Shown: one piece after another, positions 33,488 to 41,294 of the stretch
How the letters are laid out: each line of letters starts with the position of its first letter
Position numbering within the stretch: position 1 is the stretch's first letter
Virus record (IMG/VR): IMGVR_UViG_3300044825_002458
Span: 1 to 60,740 of that record
DNA length: 60,740 nucleotides
From: a virus
Reading direction: 5' to 3' (one strand)
The notes under the pieces: generated by a model
The model's database searches: none
What the model was told of the DNA's origin: nothing
Seen by the model: the letters and a program-made list of their open reading frames with translations, nothing else
Position numbers and translations under genes: made by a program

Positions 33488-33733
33488 TCAGGGTTGATGG
33501 TTGTTACTTCGTGATGCAGAGGATTTGTCAGATCGCGGCTGCCGATGCACAAAGGTGAGGCATGAGTAGTGGACCGCATACTCTTTGCCGTCTTTGTCCA
33601 TCCGCACCATCAGATATCCGTGTTTGGTCTTGCGGGCATTTGTGACAATGCCTTGGCCTTTGGGCTCACCCCAGTACCTTGCCTTTACTTCCACGATGTC
33701 GTGGAATTCGAACTTAGGTATGGGGGGTTTCAT
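33488..33733 (-). CDS. KOW/SH3-like small protein
   Basis: An 81-residue protein with EFHDIVEVKARYWGEPKGQG and then GYLMVRMDKDGKEYAVHY, typical of a small KOW or SH3-like barrel. The C-terminal tail is Ser/Arg-rich and its last codons form the AAGTAACAACC box used as the leader of RadC. Role unknown. Confidence 0.6.
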   Translation of the reverse strand: MKPPIPKFEFHDIVEVKARYWGEPKGQGIVTNARKTKHGYLMVRMDKDGKEYAVHYSCLTFVHRQPRSDKSSASRSNNHQP

Positions 33734-33917
33734 CGCCGTTGGCCAGGTACGGGTTAGGCGAAGGTGGCTTCAGGGCAAATACCGTCCAGTACCCGTCTTC
33801 GATCGCCCCATCGGAATCTTCGACGAAGTAGACCGCGTCCGAGTAAGTATCGAAAGGGCCTATGAAATTGTAGCCGTCAATTAGGCTACCCACTGCGAGT
33901 AGGAACTTGTCACCCAT
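33714..33917 (-). CDS. Small phage protein of the GPFD-motif type
   Basis: A 67-residue protein with LLAVGSLIDGYNFIGPFDTYSDAVYFVED, a pattern seen in many short phage proteins of unknown function (a strand, then IDGFxxxGPFD, then an alpha helix). AGGAG lies before the ATG, and the AAGTAACAACC box precedes it. Confidence 0.6.
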   Translation of the reverse strand: MGDKFLLAVGSLIDGYNFIGPFDTYSDAVYFVEDSDGAIEDGYWTVFALKPPSPNPYLANGDETPHT

Positions 33918-33950
33918 GGTTTTCTTGTTGCTCCTGTTGGTTGTTACTTG

Positions 33951-34163
33951 TTAGAGCTTTCTTTCCCAATCGGGGAAATAGGCCTTCATCATGGCATCGG
34001 CCATTACTACGGCCATCCGGAGTGGATATCCGTCCGATCGAATGATCCTTGCTAGCCGTGCCCAATGCTGCCCCGGTGTAAGGTCAAGCGCTGGGTCGGT
34101 CAGTTGGTCAAGGAATCGATCGCCCCATTCAGCAAGCAGAGAATAGAGGTATTCGTCATTCAT
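33951..34163 (-). CDS. Hypothetical helical protein, 70 residues
   Basis: An all-helical protein (YLYSLLAEWGDRFLDQL, ending MMKAYFPDWERKL) with no recognised motif. GGGGGG lies just before ATG 34163. It is part of the leftward accessory chain. Confidence 0.55.
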   Translation of the reverse strand: MNDEYLYSLLAEWGDRFLDQLTDPALDLTPGQHWARLARIIRSDGYPLRMAVVMADAMMKAYFPDWERKL

Positions 34164-34171
34164 GATCCCCC

Positions 34172-34426
34172 CTAGTAGTCGTATGCCGGGAGGTGGTTGT
34201 GTGCCCAGCGTCGTGATGTCGCAGCGACGACCCGCGCCTTGAAATCCGCGAAGTCTCGATACCCCATCTGTTGAATGAGCTCGTCTGCCCTTTTGCTGAT
34301 CGACCTAAACAACTGACCGGCACATTCCGAACTTCCGAACGTGTCCAAATCTTCGTATTGCTTGTGGACGTCGATCCAGAACGCATTCCAGCGCACTACG
34401 TGACTGCCTAGTGACTTCTTGTTCAT
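34172..34426 (-). CDS. Hypothetical protein, 84 residues
   Basis: A helical protein with an aromatic-rich start (VVRWNAFWIDVHKQYEDL). The family is unknown. Its leader contains the GAGTAACAACC box formed by the end of the upstream gene, and AAAGGA as a ribosome site. Confidence 0.55.
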   Translation of the reverse strand: MNKKSLGSHVVRWNAFWIDVHKQYEDLDTFGSSECAGQLFRSISKRADELIQQMGYRDFADFKARVVAATSRRWAHNHLPAYDY

Positions 34427-34454
34427 TGTCGTTCCTTTGTTTGCTTGAGGGTTG

Positions 34455-34706
34455 TTACTCGAGGTCTCCTTCGAACCTGTACTGATGGCATTTCACGCAG
34501 CGAGGGCCTACGTCTTCGAACATCCGCCATTTGTGGTCACAGATACCAGCCCAGGAACTAGACCCTGAGAGTGTGTTATACAGGTCGAGCCGGGCCTGGC
34601 AGAAGAGTGTATACAACGCCGGGCTGAGGGGATGGCATGCGGCTTTCATGAAGCTTCGCCATTCGTCGAACGATTGCGCATCGCTCAGTTTTCTTTGCTC
34701 GTCCAT
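34455..34706 (-). CDS. Hypothetical protein with possible zinc site
   Basis: An 83-residue protein. The C-terminal CDHKWRMFEDVGPRCVKCH supplies Cys and His residues for a possible zinc site, a pattern common in small phage proteins. The AAGTAACAACC box lies only one base from the ATG and there is no ribosome binding site, so translation may start by another mode. Operator pair O2 lies upstream at 34809-34856. Confidence 0.55.
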   Translation of the reverse strand: MDEQRKLSDAQSFDEWRSFMKAACHPLSPALYTLFCQARLDLYNTLSGSSSWAGICDHKWRMFEDVGPRCVKCHQYRFEGDLE

Positions 34707-34808
34707 AGGTTGTTACTTGCGTAGGATTGTTTCGTGGGAATGCCTGTCCGTGTGCGGTTTCATTATGCAGTGGTGATCGGCTGCAAACAAGGCGAGGGCA
34801 CCGGGGAA

Positions 34809-34856
34809 GTTACGACTTCGTAACAGACTTTTTGGCATGTGTTACGATGGCGTAAC
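34809..34856. promoter_or_regulatory. Operator pair O2: two GTTACGANNTCGTAAC palindromes
   Basis: GTTACGACTTCGTAAC (34809-34824) is identical to the first copy of O1, and GTTACGATGGCGTAAC (34841-34856) has one mismatch. The spacer AGACTTTTTGGCATGT shares the TTTTGGC element with O1 and O3. It lies between two leftward genes, about 100 bases upstream of the start at 34706. Confidence 0.75.
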
Positions 34857-34878
34857 ATACGTTGGTACGGATGCCGTG

Positions 34879-35118
34879 TCAGTCGGAGAGTGCCGCATGG
34901 AACAAGGTAATGCGTGCATCGGCGGGCAATGATTGCCTCACTGCCGTCAATACGTCGAACATATCGCGGCAATTATGTACCCTGCCCGACCGTTCGCATT
35001 CTACGACATCGAGACCATCGACGGAGTAATTGACGGAGTAATCGAATGTGTTGACCGTGTGTTCTGGGCCGATGAAAAGGTCGACGCGTTTGCCTCGATT
35101 TACTTTGAGAAGTTCCAT
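34879..35118 (-). CDS. Hypothetical protein, 79 residues
   Basis: A small alpha/beta protein (RGKRVDLFIGPEHTVNTFDY, then SLPADARITLFHAALSD). I do not recognise it. The leader has an AAGTAACAACT box about 25 bases before the ATG, and operator cluster O3 lies upstream at 35251-35320. Confidence 0.55.
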   Translation of the reverse strand: MELLKVNRGKRVDLFIGPEHTVNTFDYSVNYSVDGLDVVECERSGRVHNCRDMFDVLTAVRQSLPADARITLFHAALSD

Positions 35119-35142
35119 TGCCTGGTTCTCTTTTTGCTTGAA

Positions 35143-35156
35143 GGAGTTGTTACTTG
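35143..35156 (-). promoter_or_regulatory. AAGTAACAACY leader box (example copy)
   Basis: On the minus strand the sequence AAGTAACAACTCC precedes the ATG at 35118. Close copies precede the starts at 34706, 34426, 33917 and 33477, and another occurs at about 31267-31276. The spacing to the ATG is usually 20-30 bases, but only one base at 34706. It could be a transcription start element, a protein-binding site on mRNA, or a translation enhancer. Confidence 0.55.
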
Positions 35157-35250
35157 TGAACGTATGCCCATCGTTTTTCTGCCGTCCCCCGTCGCGTATG
35201 TGTTGAGGGGGTTTGAAATAGCAGATTTAGCGGATGGATAAAAAATGTCC

Positions 35251-35320
35251 GTTACGAGATCGTAACGCCATTCTGTCATGCGTTACGGGGTCGTAACACG
35301 GGCCGTTACGAGGTCGTAAC
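35251..35320. promoter_or_regulatory. Operator cluster O3: three GTTACGANNTCGTAAC palindromes
   Basis: GTTACGAGATCGTAAC (35251-35266), GTTACGGGGTCGTAAC (35282-35297) and GTTACGAGGTCGTAAC (35305-35320) stand in tandem. Two are perfect and one has a single change. They are followed by GCCATTTTGGCATAATGCG, again with TTTTGGC. The cluster sits upstream of the leftward gene at 35118 and just beyond the terminator at 35344. Confidence 0.8.
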
Positions 35321-35343
35321 GCCATTTTGGCATAATGCGTCGC

Positions 35344-35377
35344 GAAAAATGCCCCCGTGATTTTCGCACGGGGGCAT
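35344..35377 (-). terminator. Strong intrinsic terminator
   Basis: Arms ATGCCCCCGTG (35349-35359) and CACGGGGGCAT (35367-35377) form a perfect 11-bp stem with a 7-base loop. On the minus strand it is followed by TTTTT. It terminates the 35383-35676 gene and insulates operator cluster O3. Confidence 0.9.
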
Positions 35378-35382
35378 ATCGT

Positions 35383-35676
35383 TCACGCGATCGCGTCGAC
35401 CTTCTTCGCCTTCTTGGCCTTCTTCTTGCTGACCTTCGCGACGACCTTCTCGTCCTTCGCGTCCTTCGCGTCCTTCGCGTCCTTCGCCCCGTCGATCGCC
35501 CTCAACCCGCCGACGTGTCCCAACCGACGCAACTTCGCGCGAATGTTCTTCTGCGCACCGCGATCGCCCTTCGCGTCGCGCAACTCGACAATCGCCTGCG
35601 CGATCGCCTCGTTCCGCTGCTCCGCCGTCATCTCGACCTTCTGCTCGACCGTTTCCTTGTCGTTCTTCGTGCTCAT
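35383..35676 (-). CDS. Lysine-rich histone-like protein with RAKLR motif
   Basis: A 97-residue protein. The middle contains IRAKLRRLGHVGGLR, the motif shared with three other proteins. A (KDA)4-type repeat and a lysine-rich tail (VSKKKAKKAKK) resembling histone H1 tails follow. ATG 35676 has AAAGGT upstream; an earlier ATG at 35697 adds seven residues. With its own terminator it seems independently expressed, as does the basic protein at 11649. DNA compaction or host nucleoid interference is inferred. Confidence 0.7.
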   Translation of the reverse strand: MSTKNDKETVEQKVEMTAEQRNEAIAQAIVELRDAKGDRGAQKNIRAKLRRLGHVGGLRAIDGAKDAKDAKDAKDEKVVAKVSKKKAKKAKKVDAIA

Positions 35677-35769
35677 TGCATCTACCTTTGCGCGCATCCC
35701 TGCGCGACTTTTGTTTGTCCCGAATTATTGCGCACGACGTGTGCGCCCTTGTTCGAAACGAATTCTGTG

Positions 35770-36093
35770 TTACACGTCGTCGTTTGCCATCAGCGCAATC
35801 GCGACGTGCATACGTGTCGTTTGCACGGTTGCGCGCGCAACGTATGCGTTTGCGTCGTATTCATCGCATTCGATCGCGTGCAACGTTTGCGTCTGTACGT
35901 TGCGCAGCACGACGTTGCATTGTGTGCGTGCCACGTATGCAAACAACGTCGCGCAATATATTACGCGGATGTTCGGCACGTGCAACGCGTCAATTGCGTC
36001 GTCGTCGTCGTCGATCATGCCCGCGATGCGCAACGTCGTTACGTCGTTTTCATCGCATTCGATCGTGTGCGCGTGTTCGTGTTCGTGTGTCAT
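35770..36093 (-). CDS. Doubtful small protein in a compositionally odd region
   Basis: An open frame of 107 codons with His/Glu-rich start (THEHEHAHTIECDEND), a DDDDD run and an internal near-repeat (TIECDEND, AIECDEYDA). No ribosome binding site precedes the ATG. The region is so poor in stop codons that long frames occur in several registers, so coding is uncertain. Base use (ACG, GCG, CGT words) is unlike the neighbouring genes. Confidence 0.35.
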   Translation of the reverse strand: MTHEHEHAHTIECDENDVTTLRIAGMIDDDDDAIDALHVPNIRVIYCATLFAYVARTQCNVVLRNVQTQTLHAIECDEYDANAYVARATVQTTRMHVAIALMANDDV

Positions 36094-36194
36094 TGTGTTG
36101 TGTTGTGTTGTGTGCGTCGCGTCGTGCGACGAACGACACAATGCAAACGTCGTGCGACGCGTCGAAAAATGCGCGAAAATATTTCGATTGACGT

Positions 36195-36217
36195 AACTCG
36201 TTTAAATATAACGAGTT
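36195..36217. promoter_or_regulatory. 8-bp inverted repeat with AT-rich loop
   Basis: AACTCGTT (36195-36202) and AACGAGTT (36210-36217) are perfect inverse copies around TAAATAT. It may be an operator. The arms differ from the GTTACGA family but share the ACGA core. Confidence 0.5.
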
Positions 36218-36529
36218 GTGTCGTTGCGTGCGATCATGCACAAAATCGATGCATCGCGTTATCGTAGACGAGTCGTAACACAATACGTGTGTGTCGCAAC
36301 GTGTGTGTTTGCAACGCATTGCACTCGTGTTATCGATACGATATCGTAACAGTTTCACAAGCGGGAATTTCGTCGAGCGAGATTGGTCGAAAACGCACGG
36401 GAAAATAATGCGGGAAATGTTGATGACGAGACGGTTCGGCGGCACGGAATTTGTGCGCGTATACGGCACGGCGATTGCGTCGTGGTCGTGGCATGGTCAT
36501 TGCGATGCATGATTTTTTCGATTTTGGAG

Positions 36530-36560
36530 TTGACATGCGTCCCCCCCACCCCCCTATTTT
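36530..36560 (+). promoter_or_regulatory. Putative late promoter
   Basis: A perfect TTGACA (36530-36535) is followed after 19 bases by TATTTT (36555-36560). The spacer is longer than ideal and consists mostly of C. It lies upstream of the first late genes (36630 and the large terminase), so weak basal or activated use is plausible. Confidence 0.4.
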
Positions 36561-36629
36561 TCGCGATTGTAACGCCCGACCCCTACCCCCACGCGGTAGC
36601 GAGTTTGGGGCCCCTAACCAACCTGCATA

Positions 36630-36863
36630 ATGAGCAACCATCGTTACTCTACTCGTGAAGCTGCTTTCATCGATGAGGACGGCTTCCGGAATGCACCGTG
36701 TGAGTGTTCCCGTAAGTCGTGCCGATTCGCATGGGTTGCGCACGGTGAGACTCCCTCTGGATCACATGCCCCGTTCACCAAGATCGAGTGTCCTAAGTGT
36801 CACCGTCGAACGGGTGAAGAAGCGGAGCATCGTTATGCACCTACTCGGCGACTAAAGGGCTAG
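36630..36863 (+). CDS. Small zinc-site protein ahead of terminase
   Basis: A 77-residue protein with CECSRKSC and ECPKCH, giving four or five possible zinc ligands in a ribbon. It starts seven bases or so after a possible transcription start, without a clear ribosome site, and lies nine bases before the large terminase gene. It could assist DNA recognition in packaging, or be a regulator; there is no direct evidence. Confidence 0.55.
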   Translation: MSNHRYSTREAAFIDEDGFRNAPCECSRKSCRFAWVAHGETPSGSHAPFTKIECPKCHRRTGEEAEHRYAPTRRLKG

Positions 36864-36871
36864 CGTCCCAG

Positions 36872-38362
36872 ATGACACCCACTGCTCGTACCGCCCGCTC
36901 CCGCTCCCGTCGCATCTCTTCTCCAATAACGCAGGGTCCAGCGCCGCTCTACTCTTCGTCCCTGTCTTCTGCGGAGTACCTGGAACAGACCCTTAGCGAG
37001 GAATTGACGGAGAAAGGCCGTCGCCTGTGGACTCCGTTTCGTTATCACCCCGTCCAAAGTGCGCTCTGGTCTTCCAACGCGCGTTTTCGTATGGTGCCGG
37101 CGGGACGACGTTCGGGAAAGACTGCAATCGCAAAGCGCTTTGGAGTGTTGAGCGCTGTTACTTGCACACTCCCCGATGGTTGGTTTGTGTTCGCAGCGCC
37201 GGTTCAGAAACAAGCCGTCCAGATCTATTGGCGAGATCTGAAGGCGATGATCCCCAAGTCGTGGCAACTTCGTAGGCCGAGCGAATCGGATCGAACCATC
37301 TTCTTGATTAATGGTGCAGAGATCCAGGTGATTGGACTGGATGTGCCGGAACGACTCGAGGGTCGGCCGTTGGATGGGATCGTGATTGATGAGTATGGGA
37401 ACTGCCGAGAGGAGGCGTGGGACGCGAATATCCGACCTGCCTTGTCCACGCCAGATCGTCCGCCGGGGTGGGCGTGGCTGATCGGAGTGCCGGAAGGTCG
37501 TAATCACTACTACGATCTCTGGCAGGATGTGATATCGACGCCCGACGATGAGGAATGGGCGGGGTTCACGTGGTCTTCACGAGACATCATGGACCCCAAG
37601 GAGGTTGAGTCGCTGCGGAAGAAGCTCGACCCGAAGACGTTCTCCCAGGAAGTGGATGCAACGTTTGAGTCGTTCGATGGGGCTGTCTACTATGGCTTTG
37701 AGCGAAAGGTGCACGCCGGGACTAGGCTCCGTTACCGCCCCACCGAGCCCTTATACATCACCTTTGACTTCAACGTGGAACCTGGCACTGCGAATATCGT
37801 GCAAGAGGGTCCACCGACTCAAGGCTCGCTCCCGCAATCTGTCTTCCAGAAGTTCTCGGCCAGCGTTACACAGGTGATTGACGAGATCCATGTCCCAGTG
37901 GGATCTTCGACCCCGAGAGTGTGCCACGATATCTTGGCTAAGTATCGAAACCACAAGGGACCTGTGGTGATGATTGGCGATCCATCTGGTGGTAACCGAG
38001 AAACTAGCCAGACGGCGGGTACTGATATTGACTTGATCAAGCAGATATTCCGCCCGGTGTTCGGCGAACGCTTGCGTAATGCGTTCTCCTTGAGCAAGGT
38101 GCCGGTAAAAGCGAGGATTAACTCCGTCAATGCTCGTATCCAGTCGACCGATGAGAAGTACCACTTCCAGATCGACCCGATGACCTGTCCCCACACAGTC
38201 AAAGACTTCGAAGGTGTGATGGTGTTGAAGGGGACGGCGGGTATACCAGATAAGCGAAAGTGCGAGAAGGAGGGTATTGGTCACCACACGGACGGCATTG
38301 GCTATTACATTCACCGAAAGTTCCCCCTCCGTCGCCCAACAGCCCTATTGCAATCGGCGTAA
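36872..38362 (+). CDS. Terminase large subunit
   Basis: A 496-residue packaging motor. Walker A is AGRRSGKT (residues 77-84) and Walker B is GIVIDEYG (D173, E174). The C-terminal nuclease domain begins YITFDFNVEPG (D299) and includes GDPSGGNRETSQT, typical of the RNase H-like nuclease of Terminase_6 proteins. It cuts and pumps DNA into proheads through the portal encoded downstream. The basic, Ser/Arg-rich first 20 residues may be disordered. Confidence 0.93.
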   Translation: MTPTARTARSRSRRISSPITQGPAPLYSSSLSSAEYLEQTLSEELTEKGRRLWTPFRYHPVQSALWSSNARFRMVPAGRRSGKTAIAKRFGVLSAVTCTLPDGWFVFAAPVQKQAVQIYWRDLKAMIPKSWQLRRPSESDRTIFLINGAEIQVIGLDVPERLEGRPLDGIVIDEYGNCREEAWDANIRPALSTPDRPPGWAWLIGVPEGRNHYYDLWQDVISTPDDEEWAGFTWSSRDIMDPKEVESLRKKLDPKTFSQEVDATFESFDGAVYYGFERKVHAGTRLRYRPTEPLYITFDFNVEPGTANIVQEGPPTQGSLPQSVFQKFSASVTQVIDEIHVPVGSSTPRVCHDILAKYRNHKGPVVMIGDPSGGNRETSQTAGTDIDLIKQIFRPVFGERLRNAFSLSKVPVKARINSVNARIQSTDEKYHFQIDPMTCPHTVKDFEGVMVLKGTAGIPDKRKCEKEGIGHHTDGIGYYIHRKFPLRRPTALLQSA

Positions 38363-38382
38363 TCTACGTCTACAACCTCCGA

Positions 38383-40536
38383 ATGGATCGAATGGACATG
38401 ACTACCAACACAGACCGTGCAGTTCGCGCGAGAGCGCTCCTGTTCTACATTGCCTTGTTCGCCATGCTTGCCCTGGCGTTCACGGCATCTGTGTCCGCAC
38501 AGACCATCAACATCGCTAATCCTGCTAGCAAGGAACAGACGCGATGGGTGGTTGCCCCAATGCCACTGTCCCAGGCCGCAGCGTTGCCCGCTGCATGTCT
38601 GGCGAATGGGAAGTACCCCGCCTACAAGGCGCAGCAACTCGGTGTGACGACCCAGCTGTGGCACATCAAGTGCACGGTACCGGCCAAAGGTACCTTGTCA
38701 CTGACTACCTGGGCGCCGATCCCTCCCACGATCCCTCCCACCGCCTTCACGATGACTCCGTGGGTGCTTGACAATCCGAACCGAGTGGTCATGCGCCTGG
38801 TCATCTATGAGGGGAACGTGTGGAAGTCGAACATCGAGCTGAAGGCCGGCACGATGGTTCGAAGCTCGCAGGTGTCACAGACCTGGGAGTTCCGTGGCAA
38901 TACGGGCGCACCGAGCCAAGCGGCTAGGGGATACACGTTCACTCTGTGGACTACCTTCTGGGAAGGTCAAGACGCAGTGGACATGGAGGGGGTTGCTATT
39001 TGGAGCAATCCGCTTTCACCCAGTTGGTCACAGGGAAACGTCAAGCTCGACCTGGTCAGCGGTGCTTGGCCGATCGACGGTGAGCCGTTCTCGCTCTACA
39101 ACGCAGCGCCGAACGGGTTTGCCAAGTGGAACAAGGGCTATACGATCTACCGGGGTATGTTGCCCCATGGCGTTGGCATCGCCTTCCGCGGAGTCATCCT
39201 CCCGGTTGACGATTCGCCTTTGCCGATCTCGTTCGAAGATCAGGACAAGCATCTGAACGACGCTGACCGCGCGCGGCTTGAGGCCGCGGCGGCGGAAGCG
39301 CCGCTCGTTGCTGCCTGTGACTGGACTCAGTCGCCGAACGATTGGATGGCTTTTGGTGAGGTTCCACGGACTACACAGAGAGCAAATCCTACTGCGGTGA
39401 TCGAGGCCACGCAGCGAGCGGGAGGGTACTTCGATCCGAGGCCCTATGCTAACCACGGCAAGCACGACGATACAGGCGATCAGCTGCCATTCGGTGCCAC
39501 GAAGGATCTCATTGCGCTGCAAGGTGACCCATGGAGGGTCTACGAGCTACAAGACAGCGCCCTGGATTATTGGCGCCGAGCCGCACACCACCGAGAACTC
39601 GATGGTCGTCGCGTAACCAAGGCCATTCGACCGGGTGTTCAGACATGGCAGATGAACATCGAACCGCGAATGAGCCCTGACACCTTTGGTAAACCAGGCG
39701 GTTCGAACAACTACGTCCCAGACCTGACCATTGGGCTTCGCCACTTCTACGCGGACGACCAGCACCGCGGAGACGCCTACACACTCTGTGGCTACGCACT
39801 CAGCGGCTCCCCGCTGTTGCTCGAATGCATCCACGATATGATTACCGTGGACGAGATGCGTGCGATGCCAGCGAGAGGATGGTTCGATGCCCCTCGAGCC
39901 ACCGGTCGTCTCATGCAGAGCTGGGCGAAGATCGCTACGATCACCAACGGTGCTGACCGAGACCTTGCGCTGAGCCTTGGCCTCGCAGAACTTGCCGATC
40001 GTCAACGCGATCAGGACAAGTGGCACTACAATCCGGTTCGCGTGGTCGAGTGGAAGGACCCGGATCCGCGAGTGTTGAGCGGTGCGCGCTTCAGTGTGCC
40101 GTGGAATGATGGGCTGTGTGTCCTGGGCGCGTTGGAGGAACGACGGGCCTTCATTCGCCTCGGCCGCCTCGAGGACGCCGAGAAGTTCACCGAGTTCGCC
40201 GCGTATCTGGGCACTAGCATCATCAAGTGGTCAACCGTTACTGACTCGCGGACGGGCGATGTGTTGCCGATCAACGGCCTGAAGTGGCTCGATGGCGGCG
40301 CCGCGAACCCTGCGTCCTACTACGTCTACCCTCGAGCCGGTGCTGCCACTGATAACGCAGTGGATATGCTGGTTGGGTCGCTTGGATGGTGGAAGTGGTA
40401 CTCTGGCCCGTTGTTCGTTGCCAAGTCGCCATCACTCAATGTCAACGTGGATGATCGAGCGAAGGCCGAAGCCATCTGGCAAAGGACCGTCACGAACCCC
40501 GACCTGTCCACGCTCGAGTGGACGGCTGTGAAGTGA
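38383..40536 (+). CDS. Large secreted protein of unknown function
   Basis: A 717-residue protein with a clear signal peptide: a basic region (DRAVRARA), a hydrophobic core (LLFYIALFAMLALAF) and a cleavage-like VSAQ (after about residue 39). The rest looks like an N-terminal beta domain (40-260) followed by a large helical domain (about 380-700) with GYALSGSPLLLECIHDM and GRLEDAEKFTEFAAYL repeats, like alpha/alpha-toroid glycan lyases or hydrolases. PL26-type lyase architecture is one possibility. I chose ATG 38383, 20 bases after the terminase stop. A secreted enzyme between terminase and portal is very unusual; it may degrade capsule or polysaccharide. Confidence 0.6.
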   Translation: MDRMDMTTNTDRAVRARALLFYIALFAMLALAFTASVSAQTINIANPASKEQTRWVVAPMPLSQAAALPAACLANGKYPAYKAQQLGVTTQLWHIKCTVPAKGTLSLTTWAPIPPTIPPTAFTMTPWVLDNPNRVVMRLVIYEGNVWKSNIELKAGTMVRSSQVSQTWEFRGNTGAPSQAARGYTFTLWTTFWEGQDAVDMEGVAIWSNPLSPSWSQGNVKLDLVSGAWPIDGEPFSLYNAAPNGFAKWNKGYTIYRGMLPHGVGIAFRGVILPVDDSPLPISFEDQDKHLNDADRARLEAAAAEAPLVAACDWTQSPNDWMAFGEVPRTTQRANPTAVIEATQRAGGYFDPRPYANHGKHDDTGDQLPFGATKDLIALQGDPWRVYELQDSALDYWRRAAHHRELDGRRVTKAIRPGVQTWQMNIEPRMSPDTFGKPGGSNNYVPDLTIGLRHFYADDQHRGDAYTLCGYALSGSPLLLECIHDMITVDEMRAMPARGWFDAPRATGRLMQSWAKIATITNGADRDLALSLGLAELADRQRDQDKWHYNPVRVVEWKDPDPRVLSGARFSVPWNDGLCVLGALEERRAFIRLGRLEDAEKFTEFAAYLGTSIIKWSTVTDSRTGDVLPINGLKWLDGGAANPASYYVYPRAGAATDNAVDMLVGSLGWWKWYSGPLFVAKSPSLNVNVDDRAKAEAIWQRTVTNPDLSTLEWTAVK

Positions 40537-40549
40537 CGGTCCACTGTCG

Positions 40550-40843
40550 ATGGATGACCAGGACTTCGATCCCGATCTCGACCCGATAGGTAGCGGAGAA
40601 TCTCGAGTAATCTCAGAGGTCTTCGGTATCCCCTACGACTTGCCTATTAGTATGGAACGTAAGCTGAAGCACGACATCTACACCTGTAATGCCTACCGAA
40701 TCTGGTGGGCGTTACACAGTCGAGTTACTTTTGGCAAGTTCAACTCGAACTCATGGTGGGGTAAGCGACTTGCTCGTGACTATGCAAAGGCCGAGACCCA
40801 GATGTCTCAGATTGCCTTCGAGATCATAGAACAGCTGAGCTAG
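40550..40843 (+). CDS. Hypothetical protein, 97 residues
   Basis: An Asp-rich N-terminus (MDDQDFDPDLDPIG) followed by an aromatic helical part (YRIWWALHSRVTFGKF). No family recognised. It is encoded between the secreted protein and a lipoprotein in the late operon. Confidence 0.5.
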   Translation: MDDQDFDPDLDPIGSGESRVISEVFGIPYDLPISMERKLKHDIYTCNAYRIWWALHSRVTFGKFNSNSWWGKRLARDYAKAETQMSQIAFEIIEQLS

Positions 40844-40847
40844 TCTT

Positions 40848-41294
40848 GTGGAATCAACGTCACAAGGGTTGACGACCCAGACGCGAAAGCAGACAATCGT
40901 CGGCATGATCCATCAATGCCACAGGCTACTGGTCTTTGCGCTCATTGCGGTGCTAGGCAGCTGTAGCTGGGTCTCTTCGCTGTCGGGGAACAAGGAGCTG
41001 GTTACCAGCTTCATCAACGGCGAGCAGAAGATGGCCGCGACTTTCGAGTCGCAAACCACTCTCCTGGATCGACTCATCACCCAGATCGAGTCACTCGGAG
41101 TGTCAACGGCTCAGACCGCGCCGATTCGAGCGGCCATGAACCAGAACAAGAGCAACTATCAAACGTTGCTCGATGCTCAGTTGAGCACCATGGGCGAGCT
41201 GATCGAGCTCGACTACAAGGACCTGTGGATCAGGTTCCGTAACGGCTTCTTCTCGGCTGTTACTACTCCTCCTACTCCCTCACCCACCAAATGA
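40848..41294 (+). CDS. Phage lipoprotein, possible outer-membrane spanin
   Basis: A 148-residue frame starting at GTG 40848, or 129 residues from ATG 40905. A hydrophobic segment (LLVFALIAVLGSC) ends in a lipobox (L-G-S-C), so the mature protein would be lipid-anchored. The mature part is helical, with repeated Gln/Thr and a Pro-rich end. A lipid-anchored helical protein fits an o-spanin-like role in lysis of a Gram-negative host, or a surface-exclusion protein. No spanin partner is clearly adjacent. Confidence 0.6.
   Translation: MESTSQGLTTQTRKQTIVGMIHQCHRLLVFALIAVLGSCSWVSSLSGNKELVTSFINGEQKMAATFESQTTLLDRLITQIESLGVSTAQTAPIRAAMNQNKSNYQTLLDAQLSTMGELIELDYKDLWIRFRNGFFSAVTTPPTPSPTK

Larger units (their letters stand above)
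36094..36629. other. Gene-free region upstream of the late operon
   Basis: About 536 bases without a supported gene. It holds a TGTTG tandem run (36094-36111), a palindrome at 36195-36217, half-operators TCGTAAC near 36274 and 36344, a G/C-strand-biased tract (36540-36592) and a promoter-like pair at 36530-36560. This is the expected location of late promoter control and possibly packaging signals. Confidence 0.55.

Noticed and set aside
34763-34972. Minus-strand 69-codon frame
   Set aside because: It runs through both O2 operators and overlaps the gene at 34879-35118; composition is not protein-like.
35335-36267. Long plus-strand open frames (310 and 279 codons) rich in Arg, Val, Phe and Ser
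   Set aside because: They overlap each other and a terminator, operator-adjacent sequence and the leftward gene at 35383-35676. They arise from stop-poor, biased composition and have no ribosome site.
36050-36469. Minus-strand 139-codon frame
   Set aside because: It crosses the 36195 palindrome and half-operators, has a skewed composition and lacks a ribosome site.
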